A stretch of 42,734 bases of DNA from positions 1-42,734 of the forward strand of contig JAFIES010000028.1 of the NCBI GenBank assembly GCA_020832415.1. Reading direction: 5' to 3'. The stretch is from Balneolaceae bacterium. Its GTDB lineage: Bacteria > Bacteroidota > Rhodothermia > Balneolales > Balneolaceae. Below, piece after piece: positions 6,754-14,813 of this stretch (its first letter is position 1; the number at the start of each line of letters is the position of its first letter). Under the pieces are notes generated by a model, which was not told the DNA's origin, did no database searches, and was given only the letters and a program-made list of their open reading frames with translations. The position numbers and the translations under genes are program-made.

Positions 6754-6797
6754 CGGCTGACTCCATAATTTGTGTCAACCTATTTCAGTATAAGCCC

Positions 6798-6815
6798 CCC
6801 CGAAAGCTTTCGGGG
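6798..6815. repeat. Perfect 18 bp palindrome at the junction of two IS remnants
   Basis: CCCCGAAAGCTTTCGGGG is fully self-complementary and sits exactly where similarity to the IS110 transposase stops and the IS3-like end begins. It could be a recombination scar, part of an IS end, or an element that interrupted the transposase gene. Confidence 0.6.
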
Positions 6816-6978
6816 TACATTCCACAACAGCCTGAATCGGCTGATTGAATTGCTCAAAAAACCGGCCCAAAATTAATGGCGTATTGGTCATTTTTTCTTC
6901 AACAAGCAATTTACCGTTGTCATTTATTGCTACAAGAGTCATATTTCGGCTATGTAAATTGATTCCTATGTGAACCAT
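6814..6978 (-). pseudogene. IS110-family transposase N-terminal remnant
   Basis: The minus strand from an ATG at 6978 encodes MVHIGINLHSRNMTLVAIND and later FFEQFNQPIQAVVECT, the start of an IS110/IS1111 DEDD transposase. Similarity stops at a palindrome after about 55 residues of a normal 300 or more. The first acidic catalytic residue, usually Asp in GIDLHS, is Asn here. Both facts say the gene is dead. It lies next to attC-like site 7; some IS1111-group elements are known to target attC sites, which makes the position notable. Confidence 0.75.
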
Positions 6979-7075
6979 GACGTCCTCCTTAGTTTGTTTG
7001 TGTGGAAACTACAATCTAGATGGGGACGTCCTTTTCGTAAAGATCAAGTGTTTCGCTTCGCATTTAGAAAATGAG

Positions 7076-7150
7076 ACTGTCAACCGGTTCAGGTATTTTG
7101 CTGATCGTATAACCTGATAATTCAGCCACAGAAACACCAAGCCGTTAAAT
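7076..7150 (+). other. attC-like site 7 (tentative)
   Basis: The right core GTTAAAT at 7144-7150 is a perfect GTTRRRY and is preceded by CACCAAGCC, similar to the other site ends. The left part TGTCAACCGGTTCAGGT pairs discontinuously with ACACCAAGCCGTTAAAT, and an inner CTGA/TCAG pair extends the fold. The left core matches RYYYAAC at only five of seven positions. It may mark the right edge of the cassette array. Confidence 0.35.
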
Positions 7151-7231
7151 TTTCTCCAAAATTCTGCAACAATCTGTAAATGTAAGACGTAAATCACTTT
7201 ATTAATTTCAGTAAGTACTGCCTAACATTTT

Positions 7232-8821
7232 ATGAAATTTACAGTTAACAAAATTTTCGGACTCCTGTCTCTCTCAATAGCCTTATTCACTTGTGCAGAC
7301 ACTCAGAATTCTGGTCAGCACGCTACACAGAATATGGATTTTTACACCGAAGCGGAAAATGAAAAAGTTGCGGCCCTGTTACATCAGGTCCGGGATGCGG
7401 TTGGAATAACTGCAACTTCAAAAATTGACTTGCACCTCGAAGGGAAATCTGAATTTATGGGCAATGAGGTTGTTTTTGTTTTTGCCGCTGACAGTAACGA
7501 AGATGCATGGTTTTCTCTGCTTGAGGGTCCTGTTGCATATGCCTTCGGATATGATTCCGGAGACTACATCGTAAAATTCATGAACGGTATTTCACGTAAA
7601 GCCGGACCGGCCGAAAAGTCAAATATTCGCCTGACTGGTACGATGCAAAGCCATTCATGGTTATTGGAAAACGCTCCCTTTCTGTGGAGCCTGGAAGATG
7701 ATGAAGATTCCGGAATCATGCTCTACTATCAACTTGTTGACAGTTATAGCCGGGGAGTTATCCAAATCAATAAGGAAACCTACCTACCTGAAAAGTGGGT
7801 AAACCATACCTGGCAGGGTGAAGAAGTTTTTCGTTTTGAAGGGCAGCTTGACAATCAAACCCCATGGATGCCGGCTATAATAGAAATTACCGACAGCGAT
7901 GGCGTGAATACGACTACACAACTCTCAAATAGGATTGAGAATAATACATCTGTAAAAGATCAGCTACACCAGCATCTGAAACAATCTGATGATTTTAACT
8001 TTGAGAACATGGATCCGGTTGTGGATCTCCGGAGAAATTGGAGGGGTTTGTTGATGGTTATGGCCAATGTTAACAACTCTGAGCCCGGGTGGTTTATCCT
8101 TGATTCCGGAGCCGGGGTAAGCGTTCTGGATAACCGGTTTGTGGATAAACTTGGAGTTGAAGCGATTGGAAAAAAAGACATGACCGGGGTTGGTGGCCGC
8201 GAGCATGCTGCATATCACAGGGTTGATCAATTCAGGGTTGGGCCTTTAACGGTTGATGATTACATCTTGACTTCTCTCGATCTTTCATTTCTTGATGATT
8301 TTTTTGATCAGCCCACAGCCGGAATTATCGGCAGCGGCATTTTTGGCAGATCCGTTGTCGAAATTGACATCGAAGAAAGCCGGGCTTCATTTTATGATGA
8401 ATCGCAATTTGAAGGCAGGGAGATCGAATGGATGCCTATGGTAGTTGATTATGGCAGGCCGGCAATAAAAGGTAATATAGAAAACCACGAAGGATATTTT
8501 TTACTCGATACCGGTGGTAGTTTTGGGATTGTGATCCATTCCAATACAGTTACTGGCCTGGAACTTCTTGAAAGCCGTCAAACCCGTGAAGCGGGTATCG
8601 GTGGCGTTGGAGGGCAAACAATTGCACAAGTCGGAAAGATTTCTTCATTAGAATTTGGAGATTTTGCCCATTCCGATTTGGAAGCCATTTTCATTACGGA
8701 ATCGCAAGGTGCTTTTTCTGATCCCTACTATCTTGGTACAATCGGCATGCGAATACTCCGCGAATACAAGATTATATTTGATTATCAAAATTTAAGGATT
8801 GCTTTAATGCCAACGCCATGA
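7232..8821 (+). CDS. Exported aspartic protease with two retropepsin-like lobes
   Basis: This 529-residue protein starts with a signal sequence (KIFGLLSLSIALFTC); the Cys may be an imperfect lipobox, so it could be a lipoprotein. Residues about 30-270 form an unrecognised N-terminal domain. Two aspartic protease lobes follow: WFILDSGAGVSVLD with Asp291 and YFLLDTGGSFGIVI with Asp426, each followed by GVGG-type loops and a GIIGSGIF or GTIGMRIL strand. Such bilobed proteins form one active site from both Asp residues. Location is predicted periplasmic or outer surface. No neighbour suggests a substrate. Confidence 0.83.
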   Translation: MKFTVNKIFGLLSLSIALFTCADTQNSGQHATQNMDFYTEAENEKVAALLHQVRDAVGITATSKIDLHLEGKSEFMGNEVVFVFAADSNEDAWFSLLEGPVAYAFGYDSGDYIVKFMNGISRKAGPAEKSNIRLTGTMQSHSWLLENAPFLWSLEDDEDSGIMLYYQLVDSYSRGVIQINKETYLPEKWVNHTWQGEEVFRFEGQLDNQTPWMPAIIEITDSDGVNTTTQLSNRIENNTSVKDQLHQHLKQSDDFNFENMDPVVDLRRNWRGLLMVMANVNNSEPGWFILDSGAGVSVLDNRFVDKLGVEAIGKKDMTGVGGREHAAYHRVDQFRVGPLTVDDYILTSLDLSFLDDFFDQPTAGIIGSGIFGRSVVEIDIEESRASFYDESQFEGREIEWMPMVVDYGRPAIKGNIENHEGYFLLDTGGSFGIVIHSNTVTGLELLESRQTREAGIGGVGGQTIAQVGKISSLEFGDFAHSDLEAIFITESQGAFSDPYYLGTIGMRILREYKIIFDYQNLRIALMPTP

Positions 8822-9534
8822 TGAATCTATATCTAACCAAACCTGCGTGTTTAACTTAAACCATGAATTTTCTATACCATAGGCGCGTCTAATATTCTTC
8901 AAGCCATTAAACTATCTCCTTGATATGGCAATCTCTGAATAATCAAACCACTACCATCCGACAAAGAAAATGAAATCACTTGATATTTCCATGTCAAAAT
9001 TCCACCTCTTTGATGATTATGGAGCTAATCATTTTCTTAATTTAGTATGTTGCTGATTGCAAAGTGACACAAGCGAAGATGCTCGCGTATTGTGTGCACT
9101 TCATTAAGAAACAGAGAATTGAACCATAGTTTGTAACCCTATCTTTAAATTAAAATTTTTCAATTCTCTATACGTGTTTAAATGCAGCCGAATTTAATGA
9201 TTTGTCAATCCGTCAGTGAACCTGCAAGAAAATATATTAGGCAATACTGCTTACCCTGAGCATCATTCTAAAGTAAAATTTTACAATGTGATGCGGGCGT
9301 TAAATTGTAAAATTTTATAACCAAGAGCAGATCTGCATCCTTGTCAATCTATCCTATCATGAAAATATAAAGCAACCAAAGCAATAAATATCAACAACTA
9401 ATTCGAGGCAAAAGTATTTGAATTGAAATATTAAAAAGTTTTAATAATTTCTGATGTCCAAATTAGGGCACTGCTTTTTTTAGGTTTTACTACCTAAATA
9501 AATAGACAAACTAACTTTTGGAGGTCATAGATAT
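8822..9534. other. Non-coding interval with three inverted repeats
   Basis: No convincing gene is visible in these 713 bp. Three hairpin-forming repeats are: AGAGAATTGAA (9113-9123) with TTCAATTCTCT (9159-9169); a perfect 14 bp pair at 9274-9287 and 9304-9317 (TAAAATTTTACAAT and its complement, 16-base loop); and TTTAGGT (9479-9485) with ACCTAAA (9492-9498). The last lies 37 bp before the subtilase start and could be in its leader or promoter. Confidence 0.6.
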
Positions 9535-12315
9535 ATGAAAAGAATAATACATCTTGTTGCTACTGTTCTTCTACTACTATTGCTCAATAATTCTGCTCTA
9601 TCACAGGGGCTAATAGGCCCAACGCTTCAATCAGTGTTACAATCAACAGACGGCCTGGTACAGGTAATTGTAACTTTCGATGGGGATGAAGCTCCGGGGA
9701 ATGCTGAAATCGAATTACTTGAATCGCTTGGTATTTCAACCGGCGTAACGTTGCAATCATTGCCGATGGCTGCTGTTCTCGCTACAAGTAACCAGATCGA
9801 AGCACTTGCAAACCAGCCCGGCGTTCGTTCAGTTTATTTAAATGAACGCCTGGAATATTACAACGATAACGGTACTGCAATCACAGGAGTAAATAAAGTT
9901 CGTACTGAGGGGCAATTCCAAGTAAGAAATGGAGGGATGCCTTTAACCGGAAAAGGTGTTGGTGTTGTGATTAACGACAGTGGAATTGATGCCACACATG
10001 CCGATCACAGATTTGGAGATCATGTTGTACAAAATGTAATGGCATCGTTAAACCTGAACGCAGTTTCGGGCCTGTTACCTGTTACAATTCTGGAAAATCA
10101 GTTAAATACAGACACCAACTCAGGCCACGGAACCCATGTTGCCGGAACAGTTGGGGGAACAGGTGCCCAGTCTAACGGGTTGTATGAGGGTGTAGCACCG
10201 GGTGCCGATCTTATTGGATACGGTTCAGGTGCCGCCCTTTTAGTGCTGGATGGAATTGGGGGTATCGATTATTCAATAACCAACCAGGCCAGGTATGGTA
10301 TAAGGGTAATTAACAATTCATGGGGAGGGTCCGGTGATTTTGATCCGGAACATCCAATTAACCTGGCTACCAAGCGGGCATTTGATAGAAATATAGCTGT
10401 TGTATTTGCTGCAGGTAATTCGGGCCCCGGTACGGATACACACAACCCGTATGCCCAGGCTCCATGGGTTATTTCTGTTGGAGCGGGTACGCACGATGGT
10501 GAACTCGCCGATTTTTCATCAAGGGGTTCTAATAAAACGTTGATTTTTGAGCTGGATGGAGAAACCTTCACCATGATCGATGAACCTACCGTGGTGGCAC
10601 CGGGGGTTGATATTATCTCAACCCGCGCATTATCACCGGTAGGGGTATTGAGCATCGATCAGGATCTGCTAAACCTTGATCCGGGTCATCTGCCATTCTA
10701 TACACACATGATGGGTACCTCTATGGCAGCTCCTCATGTGGCCGGAATTATCGCACTAATGCTGGAAGCAAACCCGGCATTGAATGTATCTGAGATTAAA
10801 GAAATTCTGAGGAAGAGTGCCACAAATATGCAGGGACATGAAGCCTTTGAGGTGGGTGCCGGTTATGTGAATGCGTATGCTGCTGTTCAAATGGCGTATG
10901 ATATGGCTACACCGTTCGGTGCTACTGTAAACACCACTCGAGAGTTCAACAGTACGATCGATTTTAATGCCAAAACGGAGGAATTTTCAATAGATTACGG
11001 GTTGCTTGGCCTCACATCTACCGACTATCAATTCGAGGTTCAGCCCGGAACCAATGTTATTGAAGCAAGAATTCGCGCATTAGGATTATTGGGTGCAGGC
11101 AATCTGCTAAACCTGGTTTTGGAAGATCCAGATGGCAAAATTGCTTCATCCGGTATTCCGGTATTATTTGCACTGGAAATAGACAGGGTGGTTCGAGTGG
11201 CAAGCCCCACTCCTGGCACCTGGACCGTAAGAGTTGAAGGGTTACGGGGTGATGAGATAAATCCGCTGGGAGGAATTGCACTTCCGGAAAGCGTGGATGG
11301 CAGCGTAACCAAATTTATTTCAGCCGGCACTACCGGGTTGAATGATATTGAAGGGCATGAAGCTGAAGATGCGATTATCTTTGCAGTAGGACAGAGGCTT
11401 GTTGACGGTCTGCCGGAGGGAATTTTTGCACCGGAAGATAACCTCACACGAATAGATCTTGCTGACTACCTGGTAATGGGACAGGAAATAAGGCAAAATC
11501 TCCCGCTTAATGGTCCTCAGTTTGGTGATGTTCAGGGTGAACTCCAAACTTTAGCAGCTCATTCTGTTTCAGCAAGGGGAGCAGCACTGAGCGATCGTTT
11601 TCATACGGATGATGGAGTGATGATTCCTGCTTCTTCAAACTCTTTTGAACCTTCCGGAACAGTTAGCAAGGCAGAACTGGCCTATTCGCTGGTTCAGAGT
11701 TTGGGATTACAGGAACAGGCCCGGGAACTGAATAATGAATCCGTAACCGTGGAATATAAAGGAGAAAGAATAAATATTGACGATCAGAATCAGATTCCCT
11801 CTAATTTGCGCGGATACGTTCAGCTCGCTTTGGATTTAAAAATTCTGAATGCTGAATTTAAATTAACTCAGCGCAGATTTGCCCTCTCCCCTACTCTTAC
11901 TGCATATTTCAACCCCTCCCAGGTTATGACAAGGGCTGATTTTGCCGTTGCAGTAACCCGTGCACAGGATGTTGAAATTGCAAGCGGATCGTCAGGCCTT
12001 CTGCCACTTGCCACAGATGGAGGTGAGACCTTTAATAATCCTGATATTCCGGCAACATTTGCACTTGAGCAGAATTATCCAAACCCATTCAATCCAACTA
12101 CTGTTATTTCTTACTCTCTTCCTGAGCAGTCTGAAGTAACAATTAACGTATATAATGTAATGGGACAACGAGTAAGCACACTGGTAAATGAAGTGCAATC
12201 AGCCGGGCAGTACCAGGTAAATTTTGATGCCACCAATCTTGCAAGTGGTGTCTATATTTATCAGCTGCGTGCCGGGGCAAACGTGTTTACAAAGACGATG
12301 AATCTGATTAAATAG
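9535..12315 (+). CDS. Secreted S8 subtilisin-like protease with SLH-like repeats and sorting domain
   Basis: This 926-residue protein has a signal peptide (1-23), an inhibitor-I9-like propeptide (about 40-105), and a peptidase S8 domain with Asp148 (VVINDSGID), His198 (SGHGTHVAGT) and Ser396 (MGTSMAAPHVAG). After a beta-rich domain (about 450-595) come three SLH-like repeats at about 600-650 (LVDGLPEGIFAPEDNLTR), 656-726 and 756-814, then a C-terminal sorting domain at 839-926 with NYPNPFNPTT and ASGVYIYQLRAG. It should be secreted and held at or released from the surface. A GGAGG ribosome binding site ends ten bases before the ATG. An efficient terminator follows. Confidence 0.95.
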   Translation: MKRIIHLVATVLLLLLLNNSALSQGLIGPTLQSVLQSTDGLVQVIVTFDGDEAPGNAEIELLESLGISTGVTLQSLPMAAVLATSNQIEALANQPGVRSVYLNERLEYYNDNGTAITGVNKVRTEGQFQVRNGGMPLTGKGVGVVINDSGIDATHADHRFGDHVVQNVMASLNLNAVSGLLPVTILENQLNTDTNSGHGTHVAGTVGGTGAQSNGLYEGVAPGADLIGYGSGAALLVLDGIGGIDYSITNQARYGIRVINNSWGGSGDFDPEHPINLATKRAFDRNIAVVFAAGNSGPGTDTHNPYAQAPWVISVGAGTHDGELADFSSRGSNKTLIFELDGETFTMIDEPTVVAPGVDIISTRALSPVGVLSIDQDLLNLDPGHLPFYTHMMGTSMAAPHVAGIIALMLEANPALNVSEIKEILRKSATNMQGHEAFEVGAGYVNAYAAVQMAYDMATPFGATVNTTREFNSTIDFNAKTEEFSIDYGLLGLTSTDYQFEVQPGTNVIEARIRALGLLGAGNLLNLVLEDPDGKIASSGIPVLFALEIDRVVRVASPTPGTWTVRVEGLRGDEINPLGGIALPESVDGSVTKFISAGTTGLNDIEGHEAEDAIIFAVGQRLVDGLPEGIFAPEDNLTRIDLADYLVMGQEIRQNLPLNGPQFGDVQGELQTLAAHSVSARGAALSDRFHTDDGVMIPASSNSFEPSGTVSKAELAYSLVQSLGLQEQARELNNESVTVEYKGERINIDDQNQIPSNLRGYVQLALDLKILNAEFKLTQRRFALSPTLTAYFNPSQVMTRADFAVAVTRAQDVEIASGSSGLLPLATDGGETFNNPDIPATFALEQNYPNPFNPTTVISYSLPEQSEVTINVYNVMGQRVSTLVNEVQSAGQYQVNFDATNLASGVYIYQLRAGANVFTKTMNLIK

Positions 12316-12391
12316 CGAGATTTCAAAAAACATTTTGAAATAAATGCCGCATGCTAAAATTTGCAGGTATATTTCAGGTGATATTTTCGAG

Positions 12392-12424
12392 GCCGAAGAA
12401 GAATTTCTTCTTCGGCTTTTTTTT
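12392..12424 (+). terminator. Rho-independent terminator after the subtilase gene
   Basis: GCCGAAGAAGAA (12392-12403) and TTCTTCTTCGGC (12405-12416) form a perfect 12 bp stem, opening to a workable loop at the tip, followed by eight Ts. It ends transcription 75 bp after the subtilase stop. Confidence 0.93.
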
Positions 12425-12851
12425 GGGTTTGAATTGCTATTTGTACCTGTGGGCTAACATGATCTCCTTTATAAAAAAGATTTGTTACCAATTTATCTAC
12501 AAACCTTTCTTACACCTTTTTACTGGCACATCTTCAAATTAAAAACTCTTGCTTAATCAAATTTATTCGTTTGGTTAATTTGAAAACATTGTTCAATCAC
12601 ACTGAGTTTGGTTCCCTGGCGATTGTGAGCTGGTTTTTTACAAATAAATTAATTTTGAGCAAAAATATTCCGGATCAAGATAGTACACTCACATAGTTCT
12701 GATGATAATATTGTGAATCCTAATTCACGACTTCCACTAAATCTTCCTTTTCATTAACAGTTATTTTACCCCGCTAACTGAAATTATTTTCTCATAAATA
12801 CTTTAAATTCATATATATAATCATTTATAAGAAAAAAAGTTTATGAAATAT
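12425..12851. other. Non-coding AT-rich interval
   Basis: I see no gene in this AT-rich stretch of about 430 bp. A palindrome GTGAATCCTAATTCAC lies at 12713-12728; its reverse complement contains TTAGGATTC, a half-match to the TTAGGAnTCCTAA sites found further right. Otherwise nothing recognisable. Confidence 0.5.
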
Positions 12852-12881
12852 TTTGATTGTTAGGAATCCTTACTATATTTG
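12852..12881 (+). promoter_or_regulatory. Bacteroidota-type promoter with a TTAGGA operator in its spacer
   Basis: TTTG (12852-12855) and TATATTTG (12874-12881) match the -33 and -7 boxes of Bacteroidota promoters, 18 bp apart. The spacer holds the near-perfect inverted repeat GTTAGGAATCCTTAC (12859-12873). A protein bound there would block RNA polymerase. The gene starts at 12923, about 35 bp after the likely transcription start. Confidence 0.65.
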
Positions 12882-12922
12882 CCAAGGCAATGATGCCTCT
12901 TATCACTTAAATATTTGGAACT

Positions 12923-13156
12923 ATGGAAAAATCTAAATTCTACCACGCAGGATGTGCTGTATGCAAGAGTGCTGAGCACGACATTATAAATCTGATTGGT
13001 GCAGACAATGTGGAAATCGTTCACATTGGCAATGATCGAACCCGTATTACTGAAGCGGAAAAGGCCGGTGTAAAATCTGTTCCCGCACTGCTTACACCAA
13101 ATGGAAATGTACTGCACATAAACTTTGGTGCATCGATGGATGATGTAAAAGGGTAA
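12923..13156 (+). CDS. Small thioredoxin/glutaredoxin-like protein with CxxC
   Basis: This 77-residue protein begins MEKSKFYHAGCAVCKSAEHD with a CAVC redox pair (Cys11, Cys14), followed by a beta-alpha pattern and AGVKSVPALLTPNG, the thioredoxin-fold cis-proline region. No signal peptide is present, so it is cytoplasmic. A specific partner is not known; the nearby DUF2024 and Cys-rich MarR genes suggest a shared thiol or metal role. It is transcribed from its own promoter with an operator-like repeat and is followed by a terminator. Confidence 0.8.
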   Translation: MEKSKFYHAGCAVCKSAEHDIINLIGADNVEIVHIGNDRTRITEAEKAGVKSVPALLTPNGNVLHINFGASMDDVKG

Positions 13157-13173
13157 TTTTTTTCACATTAATT

Positions 13174-13188
13174 GTTAGGAGTCCTAAT
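13174..13188 (+). promoter_or_regulatory. TTAGGAnTCCTAA operator-like palindrome, second copy
   Basis: TTAGGAGTCCTAA at 13175-13187 is a perfect palindrome around one central base, preceded by G as in the copies at 12859 and 13988. It lies 44 bp before the secreted-protein gene at 13232 and partly overlaps the terminator at 13179-13204, so the same bases may serve both transcription ending and protein binding. Confidence 0.55.
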
Positions 13189-13204
13189 TTAAGGGCTCTT
13201 TTTT
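13179..13204 (+). terminator. Terminator after the thioredoxin-like gene
   Basis: GAGTCCT (13179-13185) pairs with AGGGCTC (13192-13198), with one G-U pair in RNA and a six-base loop, followed by six Ts. It ends 48 bp after the stop of the thioredoxin-like gene. The left arm belongs to the palindrome at 13175-13187. Confidence 0.7.
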
Positions 13205-13231
13205 AAATTCGAACTCTTAAATAGTCATATC

Positions 13232-13969
13232 ATGAAATCACTCTCCTTACTTTTAATACTTTCATTATTTTCTCTCTGTGCCATTGCCCAGGAAAAAGGC
13301 AACACTTATAACAATGACAATTTTCAAATTGAAAATGTTACTGTAAAACACTGGCCGGAGATTGCCGCGACTGTATGGGATATAACCGTACAAGGTAAAG
13401 CCGGCAAAACAACCCCTGCCCCGGCCGGCCAGCTTAATGGTGCTCCTGTTTTGGGGTATGTGTTTCCCACAACGTTAAATCCAACCGATGTAGGTTTTGG
13501 TAAAGTTGAAGGAATCGTAGCTCTGGCCCTCACATCACACCCTGATTTTGACGATACACCGCTTTGGGATGAAAGCGGTGATGGCAATTATAACAATGAC
13601 GGCATTATATGGCACCCTCACTGGGTTATACTGGGCGAGGATACCCGCGTGGAAGGCGGGCTTTCGGTTATTCAGTTCAATCCGGAAGATAACTCTGTTA
13701 TACTGCCGCCAACCAACCCGGGAATGCCTATGTATATGGATTCCCCCGGCTTTCAGGTTATCACAACAGATAACAGAATCAGAGTTGTTGTTCCTGATTT
13801 CAGGATAAGAAATAACCTGGATTTTTCTTACGATGGTGTAACCGTTTATATGCAGGTTTATACAGGTGATGATAACAGCCACAGTAAAGGAGATTTACCT
13901 ATGCTTGGTGTTTACAATATTTATTCTGTTGCAAGCGGTAATTTATCACTGCCATATACAGTACAGTAA
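13232..13969 (+). CDS. Secreted protein of unknown function
   Basis: This 245-residue protein has a clear signal peptide (LSLLLILSLFSLCAIAQ, cleavage near residue 19). The mature part looks beta-rich, with an acidic loop WDESGDGNYNNDG that resembles a calcium-binding loop and GDDNSHSKGDLPML near the end. I do not recognise the family. It is preceded by the TTAGGAnTCCTAA palindrome shared with its neighbours, so it may respond to the same regulator. It is predicted periplasmic or surface-located. Confidence 0.8.
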   Translation: MKSLSLLLILSLFSLCAIAQEKGNTYNNDNFQIENVTVKHWPEIAATVWDITVQGKAGKTTPAPAGQLNGAPVLGYVFPTTLNPTDVGFGKVEGIVALALTSHPDFDDTPLWDESGDGNYNNDGIIWHPHWVILGEDTRVEGGLSVIQFNPEDNSVILPPTNPGMPMYMDSPGFQVITTDNRIRVVVPDFRIRNNLDFSYDGVTVYMQVYTGDDNSHSKGDLPMLGVYNIYSVASGNLSLPYTVQ

Positions 13970-13987
13970 AAAATATTGCCCTGATTT

Positions 13988-14002
13988 GTTAGGATTCCTA
14001 TC
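13988..14002 (+). promoter_or_regulatory. TTAGGAnTCCTAA operator-like repeat, third copy
   Basis: GTTAGGATTCCTATC is preceded by a TTTG-like box (13986-13989) and followed by TATCTTTT (13999-14006), echoing the promoter layout of the first copy. It lies 190 bp before the DUF2024 gene and 19 bp after the secreted-protein gene. Imperfect at the outer positions. Confidence 0.5.
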
Positions 14003-14191
14003 TTTTCGGGGCTTCATCATTATGATTCTAATCAGATTGATTGTAACCAGTTAAATTCAATGACATACCAGAAAACAGCTAATTAAACATGAAACAGAAT
14101 CTGTGAATCCCACCTATTACTTGAAGTGATTGAATAAATATCAGCTTCCAATGAAAAGAAAACAGAAACATTAAACGAATATCCTGAAATA

Positions 14192-14458
14192 ATGAAAGTA
14201 TCCGTTTGGGACACCTGGGTTACCAGAAAAGATGGGCGTATGATGCATTTTGACATCATTGCTCCCGAAGAGATTAAAGACGCTTCCGTTATTCATGCCT
14301 ATGGTGATGCTTATCTGAAGACAAAAGGAGAAAGTGGCCGGCCACTTACATTCAGCGAATGTCGGTTTTGCCATGTGGAAACGATGAAGTCTGAGTGGGA
14401 AAAATCAATTCTTGCGCAAGGTTATTACATTCTTGAAATGGAGAACTGCGAAACTTGA
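14192..14458 (+). CDS. DUF2024 family protein
   Basis: This 88-residue protein starts MKVSVWDTWVTRKDGRMMHF and has FDIIAPEEIKD and FSECRFCHVE, the DUF2024 pattern with a CxxC pair (Cys57, Cys60); the length is typical. The molecular role is not known to me. Its position downstream of a TTAGGA site and upstream of a Cys-rich MarR regulator suggests membership in a redox- or metal-linked gene set. It is probably cytoplasmic because no signal peptide is visible. Confidence 0.85.
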   Translation: MKVSVWDTWVTRKDGRMMHFDIIAPEEIKDASVIHAYGDAYLKTKGESGRPLTFSECRFCHVETMKSEWEKSILAQGYYILEMENCET

Positions 14459-14636
14459 TGAAAGATATTTAAACCATGCAGAATTTCAACCTATGGTAAA
14501 TATCTATATGATAAAGCCTGTTATAACCCCATTGTTGAGCCTATTTAAATAATGTTGCCAGAATAAACCGGAATGCGAACTTACCCGGGTTATTTCTTCC
14601 CGGCCTCTAAAGGGTGGTGGATTTAAAGGAAACCCG

Positions 14637-14813
14637 ATGCAAATACACTTAGAACTAAGTAAATTAACACATATCCAGGATGAAGAATTTAACGAATGAC
14701 ATACACACTTTTTTGAAACCACAGGCATTTTGATTGAAGACGAATTAGCAATGAAAGCCAAAACCATAGCACTACGTATCAACCATTTGATGCTGCATAA
14801 AAATAGAGGCTAA
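14637..14813 (+). pseudogene. Small ORF broken by in-frame TGA, overlapping the MarR start
   Basis: An ATG at 14637 opens a 59-codon frame encoding MQIHLELSKLTHIQDEEFNE, then TGA at 14697-14699, then HTHFFETTGILIEDELAMKA and ALRINHLMLHKNRG up to the TAA at 14811-14813. That TAA overlaps the MarR ATG (TAATG), the arrangement of translationally coupled genes. I do not recognise the product. One base change (TGG to TGA) would explain the interruption. The rest of the gap from 14459 holds nothing I can identify. Confidence 0.5.

Noticed and set aside
7009-7197. Minus-strand open frame of 62 codons beside the IS110 remnant
   Set aside because: It spans the attC-like site and the IS upstream region, with no recognisable protein pattern.
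9298-9305. GCGTTAAAT as another attC right core
   Set aside because: It lies in the loop of a simple perfect hairpin with no left core and no GCC-ACC arm, unlike the sites at 1-7150.
12351-12542. Small plus-strand open frame after the subtilase
   Set aside because: It runs through the terminator stem and T-run, and its Phe/Lys-rich translation reflects those repeats.
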